Below, piece by piece: positions 12,601 to 20,100 of a stretch of 64,000 nt of DNA (the stretch's first letter is position 1; every line of letters starts with the position of its first letter). The stretch lies in NCBI GenBank assembly GCA_045128835.1, contig JBGVRX010000017.1, positions 62,001 through 126,000 of the forward strand. Direction: 5' to 3'. Origin of the DNA: CALVUJ01 sp045128835. GTDB taxonomy: Bacteria; Bacillota_I; Bacilli_A; RFN20; DUOF01. The position numbers were made by a program, and so were the translations under genes. The notes under the pieces are model-generated. The model worked only from the letters and a program-made list of their open reading frames with translations. It ran no database searches and was not told the origin of the DNA.

Positions 12601-13814
12601 TTACCTTTTTTAACCTCTGTGATAATTGCTCTGTTCTTTACGTTAGTTACATCTTGAGTTATTTCTTTTACATTTCCAAAAATATCTTTTATGTAATAAG
12701 TGAATGCACCAACTGAATCTACCTTTGTTAAAATATAATCAACTTCATTAAACATTGCATCTAAATATAATGTGTAGTTTGAATTGCCTGTTGTAATGAA
12801 CTCTACTGTTTTACCTTGAGAATCAACACCTGACATTGAAAATTCTGTATACATATATTTTCTTTGTGCATTTTCTTTATCTACTGCCGGAGTAACTTCA
12901 CCACTTGCTGTTTCATTGAAGTAGTTTATTCCATATATTGTACTTCCTGCTTTTACTTGAGCTTCATTCGCAACAATTTCTGTTCCTACAGTGTTATCAA
13001 ACACCCATGTTAGAGGAATAACATTAAACTTATAAGCAACACTAGTTGGAATATAAATTTTTAATTCTCTAGAAATTCTTGATGTATCTGCATCGGCATC
13101 ATATCCTATACAAATTTCTGTTGTACTTTTTGATGTACAGTTAGTAGCACTTTGTTCTACCATATCAATTGGTCTAGATACAACATAATAAACATCATGA
13201 TATCCAGAAGGATTTGTCTCAATTGTATTTGCGTTATAGAAATACATTCTTAGGAACTTCATTCCAAACGATCCTTTTCTTAATCTGTACACGATTTCAA
13301 CATTTATCGTTCCATCATCTTCTTCAGAGAAAAGCACACTTCCTGTAATTCCATTTTTTGTTATATTCTTTTCACTAGCAACCCATTCCCAAATTGTATT
13401 GCCATCTCCATCAGTTCCTAACACCTTGCTGTATCTATCAGCATCGGCAGTTGAACTTGAGTCTGTTTTCTCACTTTCAACTATCATGAATGATGTAGCG
13501 TCACTTGGGAAGTTGCTAACATTAAACATGATTGCAACCTCATCATCATCACCATTGGCTTGGATGAATGTTAATTTATCAGAACCACTCGACAAATCAA
13601 CTTTTATAAAATTCTCCGTTGACTCATCTATAGTTCCATCACCATTCTTGTCAAACTTAGTGCCCACTATCTCTGTTTCTATAGCATTAATTTTAACTGT
13701 TTGCATAAACAAAAACATGAATGCCAATATTAAAACAAAGCCAAAGAAAAACATTTTGGCCTTAGACTTTTCGCACTCGTTTATTTTATTCATAAAAGAA
13801 CTTTTATATTTCAT
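906..13814 (-). CDS. Giant membrane-anchored surface protein with 12 MBG-like domains (4,302 aa)
   Basis: The frame extends upstream to 13919, but the ATG at 13814 has an excellent GGGAGGAG site, so I place the start there. Residues ~20-43 form a long hydrophobic signal or anchor segment. Next comes a D-K-N-G-D-G-T-I-D-E calcium-loop-like motif (residues ~54-63), then Ig-like domains to about residue 980. Twelve MBG-like domains of ~150-280 residues follow (about 980-3400), each opening with a K-x-Y-G-type motif such as KMYGCAY or KTYGEKD. A C-terminal Ig-like region follows, then a ~20-residue membrane helix ending in K-R-K-N. No LPXTG is present at the end. Cys is unusually frequent for a Gram-positive exported protein. 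It is co-linear with the larger gene upstream, so the two are tandem paralogs. The role is inferred as adhesion or surface-layer function; the family assignment rests on motif recognition, not a search. Confidence 0.9.
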   Translation of the reverse strand: MKYKSSFMNKINECEKSKAKMFFFGFVLILAFMFLFMQTVKINAIETEIVGTKFDKNGDGTIDESTENFIKVDLSSGSDKLTFIQANGDDDEVAIMFNVSNFPSDATSFMIVESEKTDSSSTADADRYSKVLGTDGDGNTIWEWVASEKNITKNGITGSVLFSEEDDGTINVEIVYRLRKGSFGMKFLRMYFYNANTIETNPSGYHDVYYVVSRPIDMVEQSATNCTSKSTTEICIGYDADADTSRISRELKIYIPTSVAYKFNVIPLTWVFDNTVGTEIVANEAQVKAGSTIYGINYFNETASGEVTPAVDKENAQRKYMYTEFSMSGVDSQGKTVEFITTGNSNYTLYLDAMFNEVDYILTKVDSVGAFTYYIKDIFGNVKEITQDVTNVKNRAIITEVKKGNADTDGYGANETFTNESVKVELTMTVETHFEFGVCMDVTMCTKIISLTQDDVKKVKYWRVDVVIGTGGYDRDAYQEGDLPSKDYASENYAVSGSMKNVYCKTTEYCTDAEIFDPNKINKEDGSGYYSFENNVLAMYIGVNGRYRFYIEDIYGNNSWGTDGDRLEEEYRNPRVEVYAIDKAAPEIVFEHDEETNVSGDYLKTFSVETYSYYTGIELTAVGGSFEYDGRIKDTTDAVARNITSQIYYPVNRDEGRSVDDEFTNQDAIVMSKVRASEYVYYHDGTKDLYSDYSVYDRAGSDYYVKKLYSGSFYDNSINTILKNTKHNSNGLKLDSGEFEFKEINYYHKDGIDRVCTQIASITGYESYASKTELECVNYYIDHGVDFIIEFVAEDYVGNIGKNRVYVKLVDTTAPGLTMHMVDEGGTMVVDQTKLMKASNIGTDCRMEIGQEIGSGKVQNMASLLNCYNIDINDTVTDANTYNFEDNLYKATVDDGLSFFNRINGNITAAQSYIKLFILSDRVDGEGRPVWVDLSSQTFIPNKTGYYDLKFVIYDNTIGESGTNTLTILTSYYVDRKIVLIEPIATNKYYGSADPGFDYCVYIDMDNHYEIRFSDNPYSDPTIFTKIYCTNQTADEINAGKNKLFQSNETSDFYGELSRLESSWYNENLASPIFVTGTSVGVENNYVGLYRLLLGTLNIKLNSNQTDQDPDYVVKIHPTYRDNTKYSNTNNPSENDNLITNQMLEDDDKFSQSSVDFTIRQIVLNIMANGGEKNYGDLDTYYENYNSDSATNKYLNGYSEKIGDGESSNLKYNDTLDIVLGVVRREVGENVGLYKICNYRGTSNGDNVLESPNNMYKNCVDMTSSGITFNSSASNYEGYTYSDGIIIMNEEYIKSRALYIATNKKVSGKSLNATTDIRNNEFANYVINYTEGEYIINSIDLVVQAAPGQRREYNFTNTYDPNPWEIILYGLVDGNIKRVPAIEAEPDTVVEFNGYTADIIEGDYYAADPNEKDTPTGSEASKIPANSSEERTNWYLYHNGVQLVGYKTNETYKLLRNAAYGSTAGSAKLVREPGKDGGWYLYYTLSSDLNVVSGTLTGSQSAIAVMTNGREQCSYDATGHLVTVDVSGTPIVCKNYNLIYNPYYTNNEGYTIDNNPNGNPANDFIYKSNNESCLTLDEDLPCANTGAEPEKIYKILFEIYRREVIMEFNSAIETITLSDAASWNVFYGKRYNFYKNNYLDVTFYDTYNSTNVNKLYPEDYLFLCYQNETTMARAEFDPDNAASTGCTGDYRYGLTAGDSWTNIGLFFKMHEAVSATTSDYYDDEDFAIPAGVYYVYADIAEAQKKNYNFKYLGGALTIKSLAVEVEITSYTKEYGEKYYASYGLGSEYNSFDTFANGCLLDGWFITPGTNLNSLALGSYCTDASVDFENSYKNIYGFHINGLDDMDSIAGNFNGVPTRSRSVSLAADANGLQDNVGTYDLTKGSIKTINNNPFVNADNACTTQVVKGDYGDCVVVANKLINNYVIAGESRVYSFDMETTVEEEKDVDVATPVYDIKNGKLYITPATLNITVTAGQTKMYGCAYNAFNNTATNYSYDYATGYSNCVEGDGNYYDLGYKYIVSGDKDYQIARNGYEYGTNDSYEVSGIIGDDTFRPTTVSNGIKAHALNNGTLYRIKDTATNRTSVKMSAYVSAAISAQQSVGGASKKYQDQVVGNYILTLGDVDATKNEAKETYVNSCDANNMPGVGTGFTFVCKNYDIDYYGTKAYDASVDVDQTYTKAGSFPTELLFTITKRKAYVYTKYDQKIYGEADMYNDPNLSVVYLCGDNNMDGSVNGDDDVTIEGGTVVNLDVYYGFCSQEQVEANKDLDGANNTYVEYGLTRYYTKYNSLAKAPWNGIEGRNDVQTDILAGKISRKGMNGGAPTTDDIKGLYEYVYENPDFYGTVHLIGSFAEDNDKYASTYGYDNYLVNYYEDGLAVNEDGETEEDDVDLTPIKYEIVLRQIKIAFVSFDKTYGEKDAVENYNILVCAPSEDFDFENMKCINKDPNDKHGLSATHISRYTTSGILNQELFKEEFVVRFMRVLGENVSCGTSTNVTVNLTGYFYGSSDEVDAEGLTYTKVLKCNTTAVEGKSVYETLAYIEQAYNTVPGFNYKVNYQIGHVNIVPRPILITPDSGQGFMYGDYHGTLIPTITYTDSLVRTPGDGLIQTYGLVHDTTAGSAAGVCLNNINYYNNGTINGVDVGTCFYINDRIDEYSADSNMTTSAYNAGAVSSNTGLANVNIKHYVFGDVYETESSVRSALDRKILSTENTRYNRNVGVYEITIGDLADKTGNYVLTFAEGVTYEIKAAKVTITPDSVSVEDNVTDTTQTGQYKVYGEKDKELTFQVVTTYTVSKSYYSIKDSNIIKVVSAGNVTKTLVQLDSFDYDASTKTFIKNDAGTGNYIYLVEGDVVYISGFAYGENNGTIRNYGKAESGLKANVEELVNQGSVIGSLYFDTVCKDATEGCNADRTLSYGETSRILLGYLYVDGWSQAAGVYNIVNGIKVAVNEWNVNNYGLEFVEGIKFTIIPRPVGVQIENVVKTYGQTTDVVSCEFIDGAMLSPCVNEAGILMTGNTLLRNNFSVEYFEGMTKLESILNNYSFEGETYNNSKLYSQNSKFANGLVPEDQKAYSVYGVAENKNTEQLGVYVSRDERNTANASCLYAGDTYGFCEDAGTYYLRLYGYLNTTDSITANNYQSAYRPEAPASSHYTGPASGVEKYYYDTYFGYNPNYFVIVLDNDADETAVTSDSLFTTSHASTSRTKDATNPYEYDNMLKATGTLTINKKSVALYVNTSYFTEGLEIYYVGQNTNAPSLPTINNTIDLDYNLFNGIGYPAGDREAAVYGVDSYGKIIWGTHPNQVRRGDKLAGELAYCNTIISADAYDTLRSDGLLNDYVCADLVYNEHKDTVNTNLIGYVPIVRNSTKLSIVSESKTDADKDYEDSNYAVIFYPGALRIEEDDVKPIVEVNRKDVYLEANAIGTYMYECVGEQSTTTYVNCGSGISIVGKTENTEGDPILDWLNETTNYEAVIKVDLPLISECETNEHDCTSTAFFELEYGKGNSEFATSGGILPATENDFVYPFTMQKDEYIKNAGPNNLKEFIITLVNWFGVTAYDQGEIRNGEALDKKFDKYWYIVIEKQGTNGEFDISRVGNYNVHFYVMDNAGNVSNGNMYEVVDEKDVLQTTYKNVGTLHIVDTTNPIVGTVNLYNGRVKCTVPDCTKEENWIVAENTYVPVNVLLRYDSEGNAVGNGAYVDIGAATLANLSTLTKYSRVADAALGYTYTEDAAQGKYIMIPAGNNARALKHYSWSNSTSGIYLTITGGSDNSYTEELFPTKNTKDHSQWNHYYSRDGGITWFLYDRAKGESYLALDSEGSREILIKAVDSGVDITSATSVTVSYVDKYYGDGQASNTTSTMTTYNIVDTSQYDKDLADFELLTLEEQKLRDADRNTALANIGWNVSEASENDATKAEAISQLIYGMPAEGEIGVASQYKYYKDKRTAYLDRTSPIINFGRDNGEKLYVYEYGCRTAGICDTGYTEYYAGAADSYPENYESSEIKSSTFDKNHSILVNHYLFESTKNEAGTLYQESYADVSQEKPGVKQDIGGLGSDPYAMNGGIAGLDIRNVYSEERRYIIYSFDKDNTKQTYDLSASIPTSIDSTVGEDSIYAIIKKDPSAYLSTGDYTYTIIYSVFDKAGNESVYIARGVIYASLIPQIEIANASLPIDVVEPNSYSLTVEQGEDVANIVNNLAVTAGDKNHFLTQTVYYNGELVVDNKKYNANIWDEFTTSVPGVYEITYTLQYMFHGSDGQSELIEAEPVKLTIVVEATPPIVEMSGQPNSSYIIVLIGLLLTSLGACWFSLINKRKN
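3620..10870 (-). repeat. Array of 12 degenerate MBG-like domains in the 4,302-aa protein
   Basis: K-x-Y-G-type openings lie near 10845, 10290, 9760, 8935, 8490, 7880, 7200, 6580, 6090, 5500, 4880 and 4100. Each unit has the MBG pattern: a first strand ending in Y-G, a beta-rich middle with polar loops, and late strands like G-x-Y-x-I-x-x-G-x-L and N-Y-x-I-x-Y, followed by an I-x-x-R-x-I/V strand leading into the next unit. The domains are diverged from each other, so the array is old. The order matches the paralog one for one. Confidence 0.7.
7108..7147 (-). other. Dockerin- or EF-hand-like calcium loop inside an MBG domain
   Basis: The translated segment reads C-G-D-N-N-M-D-G-S-V-N-G-D-D-D. 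It has the D-x-N-x-D-G-x-V-N-x-x-D spacing of dockerin or EF-hand loops. Only one copy is present, so it is a calcium-loop-like insert and not a complete dockerin, which needs two. The corresponding domain of the paralog (near 22000) has no such loop. Confidence 0.45.
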
Positions 13815-13821
13815 ATAAACA

Positions 13822-13829
13822 CTCCTCCC
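13822..13829 (-). promoter_or_regulatory. Ribosome-binding site deciding the start at 13814
   Basis: GGGAGGAG lies seven bases upstream of the ATG at 13814, close to the ideal anti-16S complement. No comparable site precedes the more distal in-frame ATGs at 13919 or near 13850, so those are rejected as starts. Confidence 0.85.
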
Positions 13830-13856
13830 TAAGGGTACAATCATAGACAATAACAT

Positions 13857-13883
13857 TTTATAACAAAAGTCTCTTGCAACCAA
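13857..13883 (-). promoter_or_regulatory. Candidate sigma-A-type promoter for the 4,302-aa gene
   Basis: On the minus strand there is a -10-like TATAAA (13857-13862) preceded by TG plus one base (extended -10), and a weak TTGGTT -35 (13878-13883) with a 15-base spacer. It predicts a leader of about 36 bases. It lies after the two upstream terminators, as expected for an independent transcript. A second weak pair (TTGGTT at 14006-14011 and TATTAT in the AT palindrome) is an alternative. Confidence 0.35.
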
Positions 13884-13967
13884 TGTTTTACGGCTTTTTT
13901 TGTCGTATTTTGTGTACAATATTTCTGTTTTTTTACAAATAGCATAAATTTCGCCATTTTTATAAAC

Positions 13968-13995
13968 TTTTATATTATTATATAATAATATAAAA
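13968..13995. repeat. 28-bp perfect AT-only palindrome
   Basis: The sequence starting TTTTATATTATTA is identical to its own reverse complement over 28 bases, and symmetry ends at both flanking bases (C and T). It contains no G or C. It sits about 110 bases upstream of the candidate promoter of the 4,302-aa gene. It may be a dyad for a DNA-binding protein, an UP-like element or a cruciform; chance in AT-rich DNA cannot be excluded. Confidence 0.55.
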
Positions 13996-14043
13996 TTATT
14001 GATTTAACCAAAATAATAAAAACAGCAAAAAATTACCAACAAC

Positions 14044-14071
14044 AAAAAAAGAGACATATAACGTCTCTTTT
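14044..14071 (-). terminator. Second tandem intrinsic terminator after the 5,419-aa gene
   Basis: Minus-strand stem AAAAGAGAC / GTCTCTTTT (9 bp) with a seven-base loop, continuing into a run of seven T. It stands just after the first terminator. Confidence 0.85.
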
Positions 14072-14080
14072 CATTTAAAT

Positions 14081-14115
14081 AAAAAAGCTAGAAGGATTTC
14101 TCCAATCTAGCTTTT
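14081..14115 (-). terminator. First intrinsic terminator of the 5,419-aa gene
   Basis: A 10-bp stem AAAAGCTAGA / TCTAGCTTTT encloses an inner GGA-GAAA-TCC hairpin and is followed on the minus strand by six T. It begins four bases after the TAA at 14120-14122. With the next hairpin it makes a strong double stop. Confidence 0.9.
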
Positions 14116-14119
14116 ATTT

Positions 14120-17100
14120 TTAACGTTGCTTTTGTCTTCTTTTTAATTCAACAAATAACATTGCTAAACCAACAGTTATAACAGATCCTGATACCAGAAT
14201 AATGTTAATGTAATTTATATTGTTTGTTGAAACAATTGCTACATCTGGTTTTACAGTAACTGTTAATTCAACAGAGTTTCCTACAACATATGCCATTCCA
14301 TCTTTTCTTTCGATACTGTACACAATTCTGTATACACCTGGAACTGTAGTATCTAAATCTTCAAACATTGATAAATCATATGCTTTTCTTGAAGATACTA
14401 AAATACCATTGTAGTAAACAGTTTGTAAAATACGTTCATTATTTCTCAAACTCTTTCCAGTTGTTGTTGTAATTTCAAAGTCACTTAAGGCACTTGCAAC
14501 ATTTGTGTTTTGTCCAACATCAATTGCATATGACATTAAAGCAACTCCTGTAGGATTAGCCACACCGATTGTTCTTGTGAATCCACTGAACAATATACCT
14601 TTTCTTTCATAAACAGATACGTTACCAGCAATATCATATACTCTGTAGTCTAAAGTAAATGTTAATTCATTTCCTTTGAAGTTGTATCTATTTTCTGGAT
14701 TTCCAGCACTAGTTTCAGCATAAACAGATAACAAGCTATTCATAGCCTCTCTAGTGTTTGTAAATGTTAATGTACTAACTGAGTAGTTAGAAGAACCTTC
14801 ACTACACCAAGTGAACTCTGTAGGAACAGTACTTGATAAGTAACATCCATATACCTTATAACCAGAATCAGAATCTGAATAAGATATAACGAACTTATAG
14901 TAACCTTGTTGAGAGTAGTAAGGATTTCCTTCTACAGCTCCAGTACCACCTCTAATATCAGCATATACGAAGATATTAGTATACTTATCTGCGATTTGTG
15001 CATCAGATACTGTCGCACCATCAATTGTAACTCCGAATGTTCTTTCTTCATTTCCTACACCAGAGAATAAATCTGCACCAATAGGATTGCTACTAGCATC
15101 ATACAATATATCACCTAAACCAACACCACTTTGCAGTTTGTTAGTGTTATTTTGTAGTTTTTCAGCAACTTCTTCACTTCCAGTTACAGATGTTGCAACT
15201 GTAAATGTAGCTTGTGCTTTAGTATATTGGTTATAAACATTTATATCTCCAGCAATTCTATCTGCAACCTTTTCACTAATTAATGTATCAATTGCAGTAA
15301 CGCTATCAGTCTTACCTAGATAGATATAAGCTCCACTGTTAGATTGAGTAATAACCTTAGTTGTTGGATCTATATTAAATCTTCTTAATGATTCAACCAA
15401 GATTAACTCATTTCCAACTCTAACGTAATCTCCACCATCAGTAACTTGACCAGCATTGTTATACTTAATCAACTTATCTAATTTGAATAAATATCCATCT
15501 ATCGCAGTACCAAACATTTCTACGTGATTTACACTACACTTACTAATATCCGCACAACCATATTCAAATACTTCAATGAATTGATCAGATAATGTTGTAT
15601 TTGGAATTATAGTATCTAAATAAGCATATTTTCTATCTCTATTGCCATCATCACTATAATCTTCCCAAGCAGAAATATTATATTTCCATACCTTGCTTCC
15701 AGCATATTCTTTATAGCTGATAGCTGTGCCAGAATCATCTTTTATAGTAACTCCACCAACAGCTATATTATTCCATATTTGGCAAGTCATATTTCCAACT
15801 GTTTTACAATATGCATCTATTACATGGTCCTTATCTACTTCTGCTTCAGCAAATGTATATCCATTGTCTATAGCCTTAATCATAATCAAACGTTGACCAT
15901 CTTGACCTAACGCTAAGTATCCTGATGTTGTATCTCTATCGTATTTAATCCAAGAATTTCCACCATCTCTTGAATAGTAATGGTTCCATTGTTGGAAGTT
16001 AACGTAAGTTCCTGTGCTATCGTGTTGTCCACTTGCATTATATTTTTCAGATGGAATTTCATACATATCACCATCTCTTAAGTAATATGTTGTTCCTTCT
16101 GGAATTGTTTCTGGCATTGAAGATGCTTCAGTATACGTAGTTCCTGTGTGTGAGTATAATTTAACAGCATGCTCTGCACTAGGTGTACCATCAATATAAC
16201 TTCCACTTCTCAAGTCAAAATAATATCCTTTATATCTAATTATTGTTCCAGTCTTGTCTGGAAGATATACGATACTTTCTGCATCATCTATATCATCAAC
16301 TTCATCACCATTTACATCTAATCCAACAGCTCTATACTTAGTAAGATTTGCAACATTTACAAAACTTCCTAGTAACAAGTGTGTTCCTGATGCGCTTGTA
16401 GTGATTGTAGTTCCAGCAACATTGTATTTAGTATATCCAGATGTATCTAAGTATGCTAAAGAGTTATCATCACCGCCTGTTATAGTCATGTAAATTCCAG
16501 CACTTGTATTAGACCATCCTGTGTGTTTAACAGCCTTAGCAGATGTTCCGGCTGTTATCTTGTAATATGTACCAAAATATTGATTTGGAGTATATGTAGA
16601 TACATACACACCACCAACAAGTGTTTTTCCTGAGAATGAATACTTGTTAGCTTTATCCGCTGCTTTCATGTTATCTAAGTTTTCTTTAGTCAATGTGTTA
16701 ATTGGTAGATATACATCTTCTGCAACTACCCAGTTATCTTCAACACCACAATTAGTTGCAGATATACAACTAACTTTAGCATTATATAGATTTAATGTGC
16801 CTACTGTAGGAGCAGTTTCATCAACTAATCTTAAAGTAACCATACTTGCTAAACTGATGTTTCCTGAATCATCTTGAACATATATAAAGATTGAGTAATC
16901 CCCAACTTTCTTTTGGTTGAAGTCTCCTTGAATTGCCATATACCATCTTGGATGATAACGTTTACCACTTGGGTTACCCGCTCTCATAATTCCAGGATCA
17001 AATGAGCTTAAACCGAACCATTGAAGTATTGTCTTCATACTGTTATATTGTACGCTTGGTGTTTCTCCACCTGGTTGATTTGTACTATCTTCATACGTGA

Positions 17101-20100
17101 ATATAACACCAGAATCACATGTGCTAGCAACGTTTGTGCTACCATCTTCAGTTCTTGTCGAAATTAATGATGCACAACCGTTTGTTCTTAGAGCATCTAA
17201 GAATCCTAGAACATCATCAGCTGCAGGAATTGCATCTTTTGACATATAACCACTGTTAGTTTCTTTAATAATGAAATCTGTTTCAATATTTATAACTGGT
17301 GGTGTTTCATCAATATCTATTTGAAGAATTCCGTTAACGAATGTTGTTGTGTAGTTGTTATATTCATATTGCCATTTATCTGCTTCTGTAGCAATTGTTA
17401 AGTCTTCATTTGTGATATATAATTTTTGTTTTTCTCTAGTAATAATATAGTATCCAGCTTCTGATGTATCGAAGAAGTTAGACTTAGACTCATCGTTAAT
17501 ATTAGCATCGTAATAATGCAACGAATCTCCACAAGTTTGAAGCGCTCTTAGAGTATTTAATGCTCCAATTCCATTTCCTAAAGTTAATGTTTCTTGACAA
17601 TAAGCAACAGTACCAGTTAATTGGTCAGCAGTTCTTACTTGTAATGGGTGATGATACCAAGTTATACTTTCGTAATTAACATCATCATAAGTTGTATGAT
17701 GAACATCCTTACTATTAGTTACAGTAACTAATGCTGGCACATCAGTATTTTCTTCTATTGCATACTTTTCTCCAACAGCCTTAGCATAAGCATCAAATCT
17801 ATTAGCACTTACTATTTCATAACAGTTGCTGTCTGTGTTTGCTGTTGCGTATGAACACAAATATGTACCATCTGATTTTTGAACATATTTTCCAGACGCA
17901 TTTTTAATATATCTATTTGTATCTGTAATCAAATAATATTTATAATCATCCACATTAGTACCAACTCTTAAATGAGTACCATTATTGTTTTGTTCATATT
18001 GATATTCACTTATAGTTTCTACAACTATTTCAATAGCTCTCTTTCTAATCTTCAATGTTGCTGAAGCTTTAGGATTAGCATCGTCTGTATAAGCAACAGA
18101 GCCATATGTTCTTGTTCCTTCTTCATCAATTATGCTTGAATAGTAAATATTTGTATTAGCGCTTATTGATTGATAGCTTTGGTTATTAATCTCATCACTA
18201 CTCCAGTTACTATCTTCGAAGTTATTGTAAATAATTACATAGTAGTTCTTGTTATAACCCCAATACTTATTGTTATAAGCATTTTCAACTGTTGATTCTT
18301 TAGTTTGAGCAGCATTTCTTGTTGTGAAGCTTAAATAGTATTCGCCAACATCTTCACAAAGCATACTATCATCAGCCAAACATGTACTAGTATTTCTAGC
18401 AATATTATACTCTCCACGTTGAACCTTAATATTAAGAGTATCATTCTTTCTTTCGATAAGACCTTTACTTGTTGAAGCATCTAATGTCGCCGTATAGTAA
18501 TGTCCTACATCTACTGTAACATAGTTATAATATGTAGTTCCGCTTCCTAATGCAATACTACGCGCCGTTGGCATATTCATCTTAGAATAGTCATCCGTTG
18601 CACTCATATAAACAACTTCAATTCCACCAGTTCCAGCATCATCATTATAATGAGCTGTCTCTACAATTGCTTTTAATACTCCTGATGAAACAGTTGCATT
18701 AGCAATTGCATCAGCTAAGCCCTTATCTATAACATTAAAGTTATTTATTAATAATGAATTGTTAACATCTTCATTTGGATCTAATACATCGTCAGCACCA
18801 GTATCCTTAATAAGAATTCCATCTCCAACAATCTTTTCAGTTGCATACTTGTTATCAAAACTATCTGCATCTGTTGCTTGACCATATATCTTAGTAATAT
18901 TTTCAATTTCAACATTTACAGGTCTTGGAACAATAACAAACCACTTAGTAAAGAATGTTAAGTTATAGTTCTTAGCTCCAACGTTACCGTCTCCTGCAAG
19001 TTTATTTAAACCTACAGTTAATCCGTTAACGATATTCTTTTCTCCTACTGTTTGATCATAATTTTCAACATACAAGTTACCAATCAAGATTCTACTTGTT
19101 GTTATTGTACTGTTATATGTTGTGTATTTATCATAATGTTTTAATCCAGTTGTAGCATGAGTTAATGCTTCTTCAGCAATAACATCATTATCATCAGCAT
19201 CTTTAGTCATTTCGTGTTTATATTTAGTTCTATTTACACCGTAATCTAAATCAGCACTCTTATTAGCTTGATTTTCTTCATCATATGCATAACTATCAAG
19301 AACAACTGTCCATCCCTTTGTTAATAAGATGTAATCTCCACTAGCGTTTGCAGTAGTAGCACCAATTGCACCATATCTATATGCATTTAACGCAGTTCCT
19401 TCGTAACAAGTTCCGCCATTACAAATCTTAACAATATTTGAGTTAGCGAAGTTTTGATATTGTGTTCTAGCTACAACATATGTTGTTTCTACATCAAACT
19501 TAATTTCAATATCTGCTTCTCCATAAATCTTATATTGTTTTTCGATAGGTGTTACAGTTATGTCTGCAGCACTAATACTAAACACAACAGTTTCATCCAC
19601 TGACTTAATTCTATAGTTATTGCTTGTCTTAACAACTTTCAAGTAGTTGTTTGTAGCACCTGCTGTCTCATCTTTCTTATATTGACAAACTAATTTAGTT
19701 CCATCTGATTCACAAACATAAGAAACCATATTAGATTCAATAATTTGAGCATATAAGTTATTTCCATATTTTACATATGTTCCAGCATCTGATTGAGAAT
19801 ACTCTCCGCTTCCTGCATCGTAACTATATCTCTTACTGTTTGTTACATATATATAGAATGTTGTTTCTTTTTCAATCAATACTGTTCCAGCAACTAATTC
19901 ACCAGAAACAATTGAATAATCACAAACATCTCTACTATAACGTAATCCTGCAGTATTTCCACACTTCAAGTTAAGTGCATTTCTTGCATTTTCAGTTAAA
20001 GTGTTACTTACTGTATTTGTTTCTTTTCTAGTATGTTCATTTGCTGGGTTAGAATAACTATCAGCATAAACATTGTAACTATAATATTCTACAGTGTTGC

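Larger units (their letters stand above)
13815..14119. other. Intergenic region between the two paralogs
   Basis: About 305 bases without a gene. From right to left it holds two tandem intrinsic terminators, a weak promoter-like pair, a 28-bp all-AT palindrome, A/T-rich sequence, the candidate extended -10 promoter and the ribosome-binding site. I see no small ORF with a ribosome-binding site and no riboswitch-like fold. Confidence 0.7.
14120..17310 (-). other. C-terminal Ig-like region and membrane anchor of the 5,419-aa protein
   Basis: This matches the C-terminal region of the smaller paralog block by block: the V-S-C-x(5)-C-x(3)-D-N-W pair, W-S-N-x-S-x-G-I-Y, I-T-G-G-D-D-N-S, Q-W-N-H-Y-Y-S-R-D-G-G and E-Y-G-C-x(6)-C. 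Two insert zones (15285-15490 and 15995-16460) interrupt it. The last ~25 residues are hydrophobic and end in a strongly basic tail, giving an outside-facing membrane anchor. Confidence 0.7.

Noticed and set aside
13399..13818. 139-residue plus-strand frame and the other short plus-strand frames
   Set aside because: All lie opposite the giant genes, lack ribosome-binding sites and have the low-complexity composition expected of antisense shadows.
13815..13919. N-terminal extension of the 4,302-aa protein to the ATG at 13919
   Set aside because: It would place the candidate promoter and the GGGAGGAG site inside the gene, and the extension is basic and unlike a signal peptide.
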